Assembly: GCA_014237405.1 (NCBI GenBank)
Contig: JABZFO010000141.1
Span: 1-43,509, forward strand
From: Desulfosarcina sp.
Lineage (GTDB): Bacteria > Desulfobacterota > Desulfobacteria > Desulfobacterales > Desulfosarcinaceae
Direction: 5' to 3'
DNA: 43,509 nt
Below the pieces are notes generated by a model. That model had not been told where the DNA came from, made no database searches, and saw nothing but the letters and a program-made list of their open reading frames with translations. Position numbers and translations under genes: made by a program. Positions 17,857 to 25,473 of the stretch are shown piece by piece. The first letter of the stretch is position 1. The number at the start of each line of letters is the position of its first letter.

Positions 17857-18022
17857 TAAGGGCCTCGGAAATAATTAGATCCACACTCTTGCTTGTCTTT
17901 TGGTCCGTCTTCGGCGTTGCGCCAAAAGTCACATATAGACAATATGCTCCCTTTGGCGCGCCTTGAAGGCGAACCAAAATCCGGCGTAATCTCTGTGGAT
18001 TTATTTTTTACCGCGACCCCTA
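17857..18022 (+). mobile_element. MITE-like element, copy 1
   Basis: A 166-bp element nearly identical to the sequence at 29463-29628 (roughly nine of ten bases by eye; the central 70 bp almost unchanged). The left end AGGGCCTCGGAAATAA and the complement of the right end AGGGGTCGCGGTAAAA form imperfect terminal inverted repeats, each flanked by TA, the target used by IS630/Tc1-mariner-type elements. An internal 7-bp hairpin pairs CTTTTGG with CCAAAAG. No reading frame: non-autonomous. It occupies most of the 414-bp pal-cpoB gap, whose remaining part contains the hairpin at 18030-18074 and nothing else I recognise. Confidence 0.85.
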
Positions 18023-18029
18023 ACCCACC

Positions 18030-18074
18030 GAATATGCAGCAATCGGCCAGGAAGTCAGCCGTTGCTGCATATTC
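18030..18074. repeat. Long perfect inverted repeat (hairpin)
   Basis: GAATATGCAGCAA-TCGGC (18030-18047) pairs with GCC-GTTGCTGCATATTC (18058-18074): 13 uninterrupted base pairs, extended past one bulge, with a 10-nt loop. It stands 8 bp after the MITE and 71 bp before cpoB. There is no T run, so it is not a standard terminator; possibly an RNA-processing or small repetitive palindromic element. Confidence 0.65.
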
Positions 18075-18144
18075 TATATGGGACTGCTTAATGCGCCGTC
18101 CGTTACGGACCGTGCGGGCCCGGCGGCATCATGGGAAGGTGATT

Positions 18145-19041
18145 ATGCAAAACAAAACCATATGGATTGGCGTAATGGCGGCAGTTTTGCTCTGCAGTTG
18201 TGCGCTTCAGGAGGACGTTTACACACTGGACCACCGCCTTTCCGCCTTGGAGCGGCGAAATCTGGAACTGGAAAAGCAGAACCGTGAACTGGAAAAACTC
18301 AACCGGGATCTGCTTCAGGCCAAAGATAACATCTCCAGCCGGGTCGAGGGGATGGACCAGACCCGTCGTGATGACGAAATGGCGCTACGGGGGCAGTATG
18401 CCGGATTGGCTGCCCAGGTGCAGCGAGTCCGGGAAGATGCGCGAATGCTTTCAGGCCGACTCGAAGAGATGGAGTACTTGCTCAACCAGAAGCTGAAGGG
18501 ATTTGAGGACAACCAGCTTAAGAACCGGGAGCGGATGGACCGCCTTGCCGAGGATCTGGCTGGCACCCGGAAGCGCATCGACATTATGGATCAGTACCTG
18601 AACCTGGAGGGTACCCAGAACCAGAAACCCACGAAATCGGCCGTGCCCGTTAAAACCGCAGCATCGCCCGCTTCAGATCAGACCCTCTATCTCGAGGGAA
18701 AAAAAGCGTTCGATGCCGGTGCGTTTGAAAAGGCGAAGAAAGTTTTTGAACAGCTGATTGCCGCCTATCCCCAATCGCCGCATGCGGACAACGCTCAGTT
18801 CTGGATCGGTGAGATTTATTACCGCGATAAGTGGTATGAAAAGGCCATCCTCGAATACCAGAAGGTGATTGAAAAATACCCGACCGGAAACAAGGTCCCG
18901 GCCGCGCTGCTGAAGCAGGGGCTCTCCTTCTTAAAAATCGGTGAAACCAACAATGCCCGTCTGGTATTTAAAGAACTGGTCGCCAAGTATCCAGAAACCA
19001 ATGAAGGCAGTATCGCCAAGAAGAAACTGGAAACGCTTTGA
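18145..19041 (+). CDS. cpoB: Tol-Pal cell division coordinator CpoB (YbgF-like)
   Basis: A 298-aa periplasmic protein that links Tol-Pal to peptidoglycan synthesis. I start at the ATG at 18145 because GGAAGGTGA precedes it and it opens a signal sequence ending in LLCSC, a possible lipobox at residue 19; the longer frame translates MITE sequence and is not real. After a long coiled coil (about 27-145, LSALERRNLELEKQ and similar) come three TPR-like repeats (YLEGKKAFDAGAFEKAKKVF, NAQFWIGEIYYRDKWYEKA, ALLKQGLSFLKIGETNNA). The TGA overlaps a small open frame. Confidence 0.9.
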   Translation: MQNKTIWIGVMAAVLLCSCALQEDVYTLDHRLSALERRNLELEKQNRELEKLNRDLLQAKDNISSRVEGMDQTRRDDEMALRGQYAGLAAQVQRVREDARMLSGRLEEMEYLLNQKLKGFEDNQLKNRERMDRLAEDLAGTRKRIDIMDQYLNLEGTQNQKPTKSAVPVKTAASPASDQTLYLEGKKAFDAGAFEKAKKVFEQLIAAYPQSPHADNAQFWIGEIYYRDKWYEKAILEYQKVIEKYPTGNKVPAALLKQGLSFLKIGETNNARLVFKELVAKYPETNEGSIAKKKLETL

Positions 19042-19148
19042 TGGCTATGCCGATACGTGCCAATTGTTCTTTAAAACGGCATGGCATCCCTGGCATTCCG
19101 GAGCCGCTCCAGTTTCGGCCCGACGCGGGATACGATAGCCGCTCATGA
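19041..19148 (+). CDS. Possible 35-aa coupled small ORF
   Basis: A short frame that starts with an ATG overlapping the cpoB stop (TGATG) and whose TGA overlaps the ruvC start (ATGA). Such double coupling is unusual for a random frame. The peptide (MAMPIRANCSLKRHGIPGIP...) matches nothing I recognise and has no signal or membrane segment. It might be a translational connector, a remnant of a larger gene, or chance. Confidence 0.35.
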   Translation: MAMPIRANCSLKRHGIPGIPEPLQFRPDAGYDSRS

Positions 19149-19627
19149 TCAAGGTGATCGGCATCGACCCCGGTCTGGCCGATACCGGCATCGGCATTGT
19201 CCACGGGAGCGGCTTGAAGGTTCACGGTTATGCCTACGGGGCCATTTCCACATCAAAAAACGAACCCGTGGCCTGCCGTCTGGAGCAGATCTATTCGAAG
19301 ATCTGCCAGGTGCTCGAAGACGAGAAACCCGACCTTATGGTCCTCGAGGATGTCTTTTCCCTTGAAAAATATCCCAAGTCCGGCATTATTTTAGGTAAGG
19401 TATGCGGGGTGCTGCTGCTGGCGGGCACCCAGTCCAGCGTTTCATTAACGGAAGTGCCGGTGCGGCAGGCCAAGCAGATTCTCACCGGAAACGGTAACGC
19501 CTCAAAGGAACAGCTGGAACGGGCGGTTCGCAATACCCTCTGTGTTCCGACACCCATCCGGCCCTTTCACGCGTCGGATGCCCTTGGACTGGCGCTCATT
19601 GGACTGTTTCGCTACCAGCAGAAATGA
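19145..19627 (+). CDS. ruvC: Holliday junction resolvase RuvC
   Basis: A 160-aa RNase H-fold endonuclease that cuts Holliday junctions as part of RuvABC. Catalytic acids are visible: D8 in IGIDPGL, E69 in MVLEDVFS, and the pair in HASDALGLAL near residues 142-146. The KQILTGNGNASKEQLERAV DNA-contact helix is typical. Length and ends look complete. It is followed by ruvA after 50 bp. Confidence 0.95.
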   Translation: MIKVIGIDPGLADTGIGIVHGSGLKVHGYAYGAISTSKNEPVACRLEQIYSKICQVLEDEKPDLMVLEDVFSLEKYPKSGIILGKVCGVLLLAGTQSSVSLTEVPVRQAKQILTGNGNASKEQLERAVRNTLCVPTPIRPFHASDALGLALIGLFRYQQK

Positions 19628-19676
19628 GCGATCGCCTCAAGAACCAAATGGTGACGGGCAACATTGTTGAGGAAAA

Positions 19677-20312
19677 ATGATCGGATACCTCGAAGGCCGG
19701 CTGATGAAAAAGGAGCCGGACCGGATTTTGCTTCTGGTGAGCCAGGTCGGATATGAGATTCTCGTGCCGGTGGTGGTGATGGAAACCCTGTCGCAAAAGG
19801 CCATCGGTGACGAAGTTTCCCTGTACATCTATTACCACCAGACCGAAAGGCAGCCCAAACCGGCGCTTATCGGATTCAGCCTGGAGGCCGAAAAAGAATT
19901 TTTCCAGTATTTCATCTCGGTGGAGGCCATTGGGCCGCTGAAGGCCGTCAAGGCAATGAACATTTCGGTGGGGGATATCGCTCACGCCATCGAAATCGGT
20001 GATGTCAAGACGTTGAAGCAGTTGAGCGGCATCGGTGATCGTACGGCCCATAAAATCGTTGCCTCCCTGCAGGGCAAGATGAATAAATTCGCACTCATTC
20101 GTCACGAGAAGGACGGTGCTCCGGCCCCGATGGATGAGGATTTCACACAAATGGTGATGGATGTCCTGGTGTCACAGCTGGGATACAAGACCACCGATGC
20201 CCGGCAGATGATCGCGGACGCCATGAAACGAAACAGCGCCATCACCACGGCGGAGCAATTGTTTGATGAAATCTATCGGGGGCAGCGGCAATTAGAAGCG
20301 GTTGCCCCCTGA
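19677..20312 (+). CDS. ruvA: Holliday junction branch-migration protein RuvA
   Basis: A 211-aa protein that binds four-way junctions as a tetramer and loads RuvB. Domain I starts MIGYLEGRLM; domain II carries two helix-hairpin-helix motifs (VEAIGPLKAVKAMNI and LSGIGDRTAHKIVASL, about 80-130). Domain III (about 155-205: MVMDVLVSQLGYKTTDARQMI) is present, and this is the part that contacts RuvB. A GAGG site precedes the ATG. The length is near that of E. coli RuvA (about 200 aa). No deletion is seen here, in contrast with ruvB. Confidence 0.94.
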   Translation: MIGYLEGRLMKKEPDRILLLVSQVGYEILVPVVVMETLSQKAIGDEVSLYIYYHQTERQPKPALIGFSLEAEKEFFQYFISVEAIGPLKAVKAMNISVGDIAHAIEIGDVKTLKQLSGIGDRTAHKIVASLQGKMNKFALIRHEKDGAPAPMDEDFTQMVMDVLVSQLGYKTTDARQMIADAMKRNSAITTAEQLFDEIYRGQRQLEAVAP

Positions 20313-20349
20313 ATTAAACCGGTTGATTGAAGATGGTTGACCCCAAACC

Positions 20350-21312
20350 ATGGACCCACTGATGCCGGATCGAATTCTTACCCACAGCTCAGATGACACG
20401 GCCATCGTCGATGGTACCATTCAGCACGATGACCGGGATCCGGACATTCTCTCCCTGCGTCCCGAACGGCTGCATGAATACGTGGGGCAGGCCGAGGTGG
20501 TGGAGACCTTGAAGATCGCCATCGAGGCGGCCAAGCTGAGGTCCGAACCTCTGGAGCACGTTATTTTTCATGGTCCGCCGGGGTTGGGCAAGACCACCCT
20601 GGCCCACATCATCGCCAATGAAATGGGCGGGGTGCTGACCGTGACGTCGGGGCCGGCGCTGGAAAAAGGGGGAGACCTGATCGGGATTCTCACGCACCTG
20701 GGAGAAGGGGATGTACTCTTCGTTGACGAAATCCACCGAACCCCCAAGACTGTGGAGGAATTTCTCTATCCGGCCATGGAAGACTTTGCCGTGGACTTTG
20801 TATTCGACAAGGGGATCCACGCTCGCAGCCACCGATACCGGCTGAAGCGTTTTACCCTGGTGGGGGCCACTACGCGGGTAGGTCTGCTCTCCGCACCGTT
20901 GCGGGACCGGTTCGGCATTTTTCGAAGTCTCGACTTTTACGGCATCGATGACCTGGTACGGATCACCACCCGGTCGGCGGCCCTGTTGGATGTGGCCATC
21001 GACGAACCCGGTGCCCTGGAACTGGCCAAGCGCTCCCGGGGCACCCCCCGGATCGTCAACCGTCTGGATGACCGGGGACTTACCCGGCTGGACCACCGCT
21101 ACCTGAAAACCATCATCGATTTTTACGGCGGCGGGCCCGTGGGCATTGAAGCCATCTCCGCCACCCTTCAGGAAGAGACCGATACCCTGGTAGATGTGGT
21201 GGAACCCTTTCTGCTGAAAATCGGCATGGTGATACGCACCTCAGCGGGGCGGCGGGTGCCCGATGCGACCTATTGCCATTTGGGCGTGTCCGTTCAGCAG
21301 AAGCTCTTTTAA
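20350..21312 (+). CDS. ruvB: Holliday junction helicase RuvB with an internal deletion
   Basis: A hexameric AAA+ motor that drives branch migration. Walker A GPPGLGKT (75-82), Walker B LFVDEIHR (123-130), sensor GATTR (172-176) and PLRDRFG with the arginine finger (183-189) are intact. [12 protein letters not shown] (228-239) then runs straight into [13 protein letters not shown], whereas RuvB relatives have about 30 further residues (R-R-V-R-D-x-A-x-V ... through the end of the small AAA+ lid domain). The protein is 320 aa with an N-terminal extension; adding 30 gives the normal about 350. The frame is kept. The junction is at about 21066/21067. The loss falls in the lid domain. Confidence 0.92.
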   Translation: MDPLMPDRILTHSSDDTAIVDGTIQHDDRDPDILSLRPERLHEYVGQAEVVETLKIAIEAAKLRSEPLEHVIFHGPPGLGKTTLAHIIANEMGGVLTVTSGPALEKGGDLIGILTHLGEGDVLFVDEIHRTPKTVEEFLYPAMEDFAVDFVFDKGIHARSHRYRLKRFTLVGATTRVGLLSAPLRDRFGIFRSLDFYGIDDLVRITTRSAALLDVAIDEPGALELAKRSRGTPRIVNRLDDRGLTRLDHRYLKTIIDFYGGGPVGIEAISATLQEETDTLVDVVEPFLLKIGMVIRTSAGRRVPDATYCHLGVSVQQKLF

Positions 21313-21364
21313 GGGCCGCGGAAAAACTAAATTGCCCCTACGATACGTGAGGAAAGCCTGACCC

Positions 21365-22558
21365 ATGGCAAAACCCGAAAAGCGATGGCAGCTTCTGCTG
21401 GTGGCTGACGACGGGCGAATCATTCCTTTCAAGCGCATCAAAGGGATTGCAGTGACGCTGGTGATCCTGCTGGTGCTTCTGGGGCTGGTATGCGCCGGCC
21501 TGGCGTGGCAGTTGACCGCGGAAAAAGTCAGGCATCGCAAGACGCTCAATCAGTTCGCGGATGCCAAACGGCAGGTGACCCTCTACAAAAGCGAACATGA
21601 ATTGATCACCGCTGAACTGGTGCTGGCCGAAGCACGCATGGAAAAAGCGGGGTTGTTGATTCCCAAGCGACAGGAGCGGATCCCGCAGCAAAAGCCCATG
21701 AAAACAGCTGATGCCGAATCGGTTTCCGATACGAAAATCGACGACGGCGAAAAAGGTCCGGAACCCTCAGCCACCGCCGATACGACGGCCAGCCCGACTG
21801 CCGCAAAACAGCCATCCGTCGCACCGGCTGCGACACCCGCGGCCAATGTGGCCCGGAAGGCTGCCCCTGAAGCAACCCTGGCTGAAGTATCCGCAGAACC
21901 GGAGAAGCCAGCGATTGCATTAGGTAATCTGGAGATGAAACACGACTCAGGAAAAAAGGTCCTCCTGGCGAGATTCCGGGTAAAAAACAACGGCCTCCGA
22001 TCTTCGCCGGTAGCGGGTCGATGCGTGGTGGTGCTTAAAAACGACTGGATGGATCCCAAGGTGTGGCTGGCCATGCCAGGCGTCACCCTGGTGGACGGCA
22101 AGCCCGACGGGGAGCGGGGACAGGCATTCAGGATCTCCAGATTCAGAGACATGGAGATCAAGGCAATGGGGCAGACGGACCCCTCATCCTTTAAAACCGC
22201 CACCGTTTATGTGTTTGATACCTCCGGTGCTCAGATTTTGGCAAAAGACTTTCCCATCGATCTTCCTGCTCCCAAGCCGGAACCAAAACCGGTGCCCCCA
22301 CCCGCCGCCGAGCCCGTGACGACCGACGTTCCGGCGGTGCCGATGGAATCGCCGCCAATTAATATACCGGTGAATCAACAGACGCCCTTTAAGGGTCCGG
22401 GAGAAGCGGCCGAGAACCTGCCAATGGCCACCTCCCCCCCGGATGCCGATACCGGGGCAGCTTCGCAGCCGGTTCCGACCCAAGCGCCGATCGATGATCC
22501 ATCGCTGATCGAAAGTGTTGAACCGGTAAAGGAGGAAGACGCCCGCGACCGATTTTAA
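21365..22558 (+). CDS. Single-span membrane protein with Pro/Ala-rich regions, unknown function
   Basis: Unrecognised 397-aa protein. The N-terminus (KRWQLLLVADDGRIIPFKRIKG) precedes one membrane span (about residues 28-50: VTLVILLVLLGLVCAGLAWQL), then a charged probable coiled coil (51-95). A Pro/Ala/Thr-rich linker (about 100-185) leads to a folded segment (190-300: NLEMKHDSGKKVLLARFRVKNNG ... FKTATVYVFDTSGAQIL) resembling a beta-rich extracytoplasmic domain. The tail (300-397) is again Pro-rich. GAGGA precedes the ATG. It directly precedes a bactofilin gene (63-bp gap), suggesting a joint role in envelope or cell-shape organisation. Confidence 0.75.
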   Translation: MAKPEKRWQLLLVADDGRIIPFKRIKGIAVTLVILLVLLGLVCAGLAWQLTAEKVRHRKTLNQFADAKRQVTLYKSEHELITAELVLAEARMEKAGLLIPKRQERIPQQKPMKTADAESVSDTKIDDGEKGPEPSATADTTASPTAAKQPSVAPAATPAANVARKAAPEATLAEVSAEPEKPAIALGNLEMKHDSGKKVLLARFRVKNNGLRSSPVAGRCVVVLKNDWMDPKVWLAMPGVTLVDGKPDGERGQAFRISRFRDMEIKAMGQTDPSSFKTATVYVFDTSGAQILAKDFPIDLPAPKPEPKPVPPPAAEPVTTDVPAVPMESPPINIPVNQQTPFKGPGEAAENLPMATSPPDADTGAASQPVPTQAPIDDPSLIESVEPVKEEDARDRF

Positions 22559-22621
22559 GGGCCGCGAATCGTCGGGCCAGTTTAATCCCATGTGTACGAC
22601 CCAGTTATCAGGAGAGCGAAT

Positions 22622-22966
22622 GTGAAGGACAATGGCAATAAGTTTTCCATCATCGACAAGGGGATGACCGTAGACGGATCCGTGGTGGGCAAGGGCAACC
22701 TGGTGGTCAAGGGCACGGTTAAAGGAACCCTCACCGGTGAAAGTGTTGTCATCAGTGAAGAGGGACACATTGCGGCAGATACCAAAACCAAGACCATGAC
22801 GGTAGGCGGCAGCTTTGAAGGCCGGGTGGAAACGTCGGGGCAGTTGGTGATTCTTGCCACGGGAAGATGCGCCGGTGAGATTATTTGTGGGGATCTGGTG
22901 GTGGAGGCCGGAGGCCGGCTGGATGCCCGTGTGACCTGCAAGGGACCCGCTCAGGGGAAAAAATAG
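22622..22966 (+). CDS. Bactofilin (DUF583)
   Basis: A 114-aa bactofilin, a self-assembling cytoskeletal protein with a right-handed beta-helix core. The repeating V/I-x-G pattern is clear: VDGSVVGKGNLVVKGTVKGTL, IAADTKTKTMTVGGSFEGRV, GRCAGEIICGDLVVEAGGRL. I choose the GTG at 22622 because GGAG lies 7 bp upstream; the longer frame has no site. The C-terminus is short. The preceding transmembrane protein is a likely partner, since bactofilins usually sit at the inner membrane. Confidence 0.87.
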   Translation: MKDNGNKFSIIDKGMTVDGSVVGKGNLVVKGTVKGTLTGESVVISEEGHIAADTKTKTMTVGGSFEGRVETSGQLVILATGRCAGEIICGDLVVEAGGRLDARVTCKGPAQGKK

Positions 22967-23013
22967 CGGCGGGGACTTGAAGGTGAGGGTGGTGCCATGG
23001 TCATACTTTTTTC

Positions 23014-23046
23014 TTGACACCTAGGGGATTATCTATTAGTAATCCC
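23014..23046 (+). promoter_or_regulatory. Promoter with overlapping palindrome for rplM-rpsI
   Basis: TTGACA (23014-23019) is followed after 17 bp by TAGTAA (23037-23042), a weak -10. A 7-bp inverted repeat, GGGATTA (23025-23031) and TAATCCC (23040-23046), overlaps the spacer and -10, so a protein bound there would block transcription. It lies about 30 bp upstream of the GTG of rplM. Confidence 0.5.
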
Positions 23047-23077
23047 TGTTTTTAAGAAACGAACAGGAGTTAAAACG

Positions 23078-23446
23078 GTGAAAAAATATACTTACAGCGC
23101 AAAAAACTCAGACAATCAGAACAAATGGTGGGTGGTTGATGCCGAGGGTGCCATCCTTGGTCGGCTGGCCTCCCGGATTGCCGCCACACTGCAAAAGATC
23201 GTGCTGACCGGCAGAAAAATGGAACAGAAAAACTACTACCGACACAGCGGCTACATCGGTGGGTTGAAGACCATTACCGCCAGAAAATTGATTGAAAAAC
23301 GACCCGAAGATGTGATCCGTTTCGCCGTCAAGGGGATGCTGCCCAAAAACAGTTTAGGCCGCAAACTGTTTCAAAAGCTCAAGGTCTACGCCGGGGATCA
23401 GCATCCCCATGAGGCTCAGCAGCCGGAAACGATGGGCCTCCAATAA
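23078..23446 (+). CDS. rplM: Ribosomal protein L13 with an internal deletion
   Basis: Large-subunit protein L13. The N-terminus (KWWVVDAEGAILGRLASRIA) and C-terminus (YYRHSGYIGGLK, VKGMLPKNSLGRK, KVYAGDQHPHEAQQPE) are clear matches. Length is 122 aa against about 142-145 normally: RIAATLQ (33-39) joins directly to KIVLTGRK, skipping about 23-24 residues that contain the near-universal G-K-H-K and T-P-H-x-D-T-G-D motifs. The gap is in frame, at about 23194/23195. L13 is an early-assembly protein needed for the 50S subunit, so this is hard to accept as biology. GTG start behind AGGAG. Confidence 0.93.
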   Translation: MKKYTYSAKNSDNQNKWWVVDAEGAILGRLASRIAATLQKIVLTGRKMEQKNYYRHSGYIGGLKTITARKLIEKRPEDVIRFAVKGMLPKNSLGRKLFQKLKVYAGDQHPHEAQQPETMGLQ

Positions 23447-23490
23447 GTGTAGGGGAAAACATAACATAGAGTCGATTACTGGGGAATTTC

Positions 23491-23886
23491 ATGGCAACAG
23501 AAAAAACAAATTACGCTACCGGAAAACGAAAGAGTGCCATCGCAAGAACATGGATAAAACCAGGCACTGGTGTCATTACCGTTAACGATCGGCCTGCGGA
23601 TGAGTATTTTACCGTGAGCACGGCCAGGACCATCCTGCGTCAGCCGCTGGCCCTGACCAATAATCTGGACACCTTCGACATTAATGTCAAAGTTCACGGT
23701 GGCGGCATTTCCGGGCAGGCGGGTGCGGTGCGTCATGGCATCACCAAGGCCCTGATCCTCTTCGATCAGGAATTGCGGCCTTCCCTTAAACGGGCCGGTT
23801 TCGTCAAACGGGACCCGAGAGAAAAAGAGAGAAAGAAATACGGGCAGAAGGGTGCCCGGGCCCGGTTCCAGTTCTCTAAACGCTAA
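23491..23886 (+). CDS. rpsI: Ribosomal protein S9
   Basis: Small-subunit protein S9, 131 aa and complete. It starts [14 protein letters not shown] (9-22), has the conserved [21 protein letters not shown] (about 68-88), and ends in the invariant basic tail with [17 protein letters not shown] that reaches the P site. It is 44 bp downstream of rplM; the pair is a standard operon. No deletion is seen in this gene. A strong terminator follows. Confidence 0.97.
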   Translation: MATEKTNYATGKRKSAIARTWIKPGTGVITVNDRPADEYFTVSTARTILRQPLALTNNLDTFDINVKVHGGGISGQAGAVRHGITKALILFDQELRPSLKRAGFVKRDPREKERKKYGQKGARARFQFSKR

Positions 23887-23912
23887 TATTTCCAATTCCA
23901 TCTTTCAAAAAA

Positions 23913-23942
23913 GGGAGCAGATCGTATTCTGCTCCCTTTTTG
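23913..23942. terminator. Intrinsic terminator after rpsI (bidirectional)
   Basis: GGGAGCAGA (23913-23921) pairs with TCTGCTCCC (23928-23936), with a 6-nt loop and a T run (TTTTTG) on the plus strand and an A run before the stem. It separates rpsI from the convergent M24 peptidase gene. Confidence 0.92.
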
Positions 23943-23954
23943 TGTTTGTGTCCC

Positions 23955-25154
23955 TTAAACCGATACGATCTGCTGCTCGGCATGCGTCAACTGTTCGAGA
24001 CCGCTCTGGGTTACCACATGGGTGTTTTCGATCCCGACGACCCCTTGTCCCGGAAAGATCAGCTTCGGCTCCAGTGCGATCACCATCCCTTCTTTCAGTT
24101 CTGTTTTCTGGCCGCTGGCAAGAAAGGGGAACTCATCCAGTTCCAGCCCCACGCCGTGACCGATGAACCGGATACGGTCGGTACCGGCACCCATGAAATG
24201 GTCACCCACCCCTTTTTGGGCCGCGATCTTCACGGCGGCTGTATAGAGATCGCCGGCTGCTGTGCCGGGCGTAGCCATGGCTTTGATTTGCTCCTGCAGG
24301 TCCAGCATGTGGGCATGGGCATCCACCAATGCCTGCGGGGGACGTCCGATGGCATAGATTCGCGTGTGGTCGCTGATGTAGCCCTTCCAGGCAAAAACAT
24401 AGTCCAATAGAATCGGTTCATTTCGCCGGATTTTTCTGAAACTCGGTCCCTGTGCCACGGCAGCGCTGACAGATACGCCACCGGTGGGAGAAGCCAGGTA
24501 ACTGGGCTCTGCCGCCGCCGGGCCGGCCATGAGGTGTCCATAGAACAGTTCCGCTCCCCACAGGCGCATGCGAACGATACCCTGGTGGCCCAGCCGACGG
24601 GCCTGCGCTTCCACCATGCCGGCCAGTTCGATCTCTGTCATCCCCGCTTTCAACAGGTTGGGCACCGCTTCCGCCACCTGGTCGGAAAAGGCCGCCGCCT
24701 GCCGTATCAGATTTAATTCATAATCGGACTTAACCGACCGAACTATGCGGATCGGTATGGAGATATCCCGAATGTCCACCTCGGGGAACAGCTTCTTGTA
24801 GGAAAAATAGAGGTTGGTCGGCAGTACATCCAGTTCCATGCCCATTACGGCCGGCGGTTTCAGACCGTTTTCTCGAATCAGCGGTATCAACTGTTTGGGG
24901 CTCTTCAAAGGGATGATTGCTGAAAGGGGAGATTCTTTTTTGGCTCGTTCCAGACTTTTGCGAACCATGAGCAGCGGTTGGCCCTGTGCCGGTATGTAGA
25001 GATGCGACTGCTGGATGGTCCCCGAGAAATAAAAAAGATCCGTGTTCTGCAGGATCAGGGCGCCGTCGATGCTCTCCTGAATAAGCCGTTTCTGGAGTTT
25101 TTCGATGCGGTCGTCGATTTCTGTTTTCGGTGTGGAAAAGCCTTGATCGATCAT
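23955..25154 (-). CDS. M24-family metallopeptidase (Xaa-Pro aminopeptidase-like)
   Basis: A 399-aa cytosolic metallopeptidase with the pita-bread fold. Metal ligands appear in order: D251 (LLDYVF), D262 (ISDHTR), H333 (IGHGVG), E362 (ALEPK) and E376 (GIENTH). A creatinase-type N-terminal domain (about 10-140) precedes it. The family includes Xaa-Pro peptidases and creatinases; the catalytic site favours Xaa-Pro dipeptidase or aminopeptidase activity. I place the start at 25154, since AAGGAT lies upstream, rather than at the far upstream in-frame ATG. Convergent with rpsI. Confidence 0.9.
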   Translation of the reverse strand: MIDQGFSTPKTEIDDRIEKLQKRLIQESIDGALILQNTDLFYFSGTIQQSHLYIPAQGQPLLMVRKSLERAKKESPLSAIIPLKSPKQLIPLIRENGLKPPAVMGMELDVLPTNLYFSYKKLFPEVDIRDISIPIRIVRSVKSDYELNLIRQAAAFSDQVAEAVPNLLKAGMTEIELAGMVEAQARRLGHQGIVRMRLWGAELFYGHLMAGPAAAEPSYLASPTGGVSVSAAVAQGPSFRKIRRNEPILLDYVFAWKGYISDHTRIYAIGRPPQALVDAHAHMLDLQEQIKAMATPGTAAGDLYTAAVKIAAQKGVGDHFMGAGTDRIRFIGHGVGLELDEFPFLASGQKTELKEGMVIALEPKLIFPGQGVVGIENTHVVTQSGLEQLTHAEQQIVSV

Positions 25155-25473
25155 GGGGACGTTATCCTTTCTTAAGGTTTGCGGACAGCCACCGGGCTCC
25201 AACGGCTCAAAATAAGGTGCAACACAACGCAAAGTCAAGTGCTCAGGAACAATGACAACGGTCAACGGCAACGTGGCAGAGGCGATTCTCTTCAATAATG
25301 GCAGCCACCAGCAACCATGCTCATCCTGTATATGACTATGTGGCCTGATTTCTTGAAAAGGGGGGAGCGTTGATGTATGATCCATTTTTCAATGAACATG
25401 ACCCTGTCATCTCGCTACGTTCCTGGTGATAGAGGAACGGCGGCCTGCTGGCCAACACGAAAAAAACATTGTC
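25155..25473 (+). other. Intergenic region with a possible 18-aa leader ORF
   Basis: A 319-bp divergent region between the M24 peptidase and the transporter. The one thing to note is a frame at 25373-25429 (MYDPFFNEHDPVISLRSW), preceded by GGGGGGAG. It might be a leader peptide or the start of a truncated gene; it matches nothing I know. I see no convincing promoter for the transporter genes, and the upstream part shows nothing else. Confidence 0.3.

Noticed and set aside
17857-18022. CRISPR repeat or small RNA gene for the 166-bp repeat
   Set aside because: Only two copies 11.6 kb apart, no regular spacing, and inverted ends with TA flanks fit a MITE better.
17893-18144. N-terminal extension of cpoB
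   Set aside because: It translates MITE and hairpin sequence; the signal peptide with its own ribosome site starts at 18145.
25155-25385. N-terminal extension of the M24 peptidase frame
   Set aside because: The extension is not family-like, and a good ribosome site precedes the ATG at 25154.
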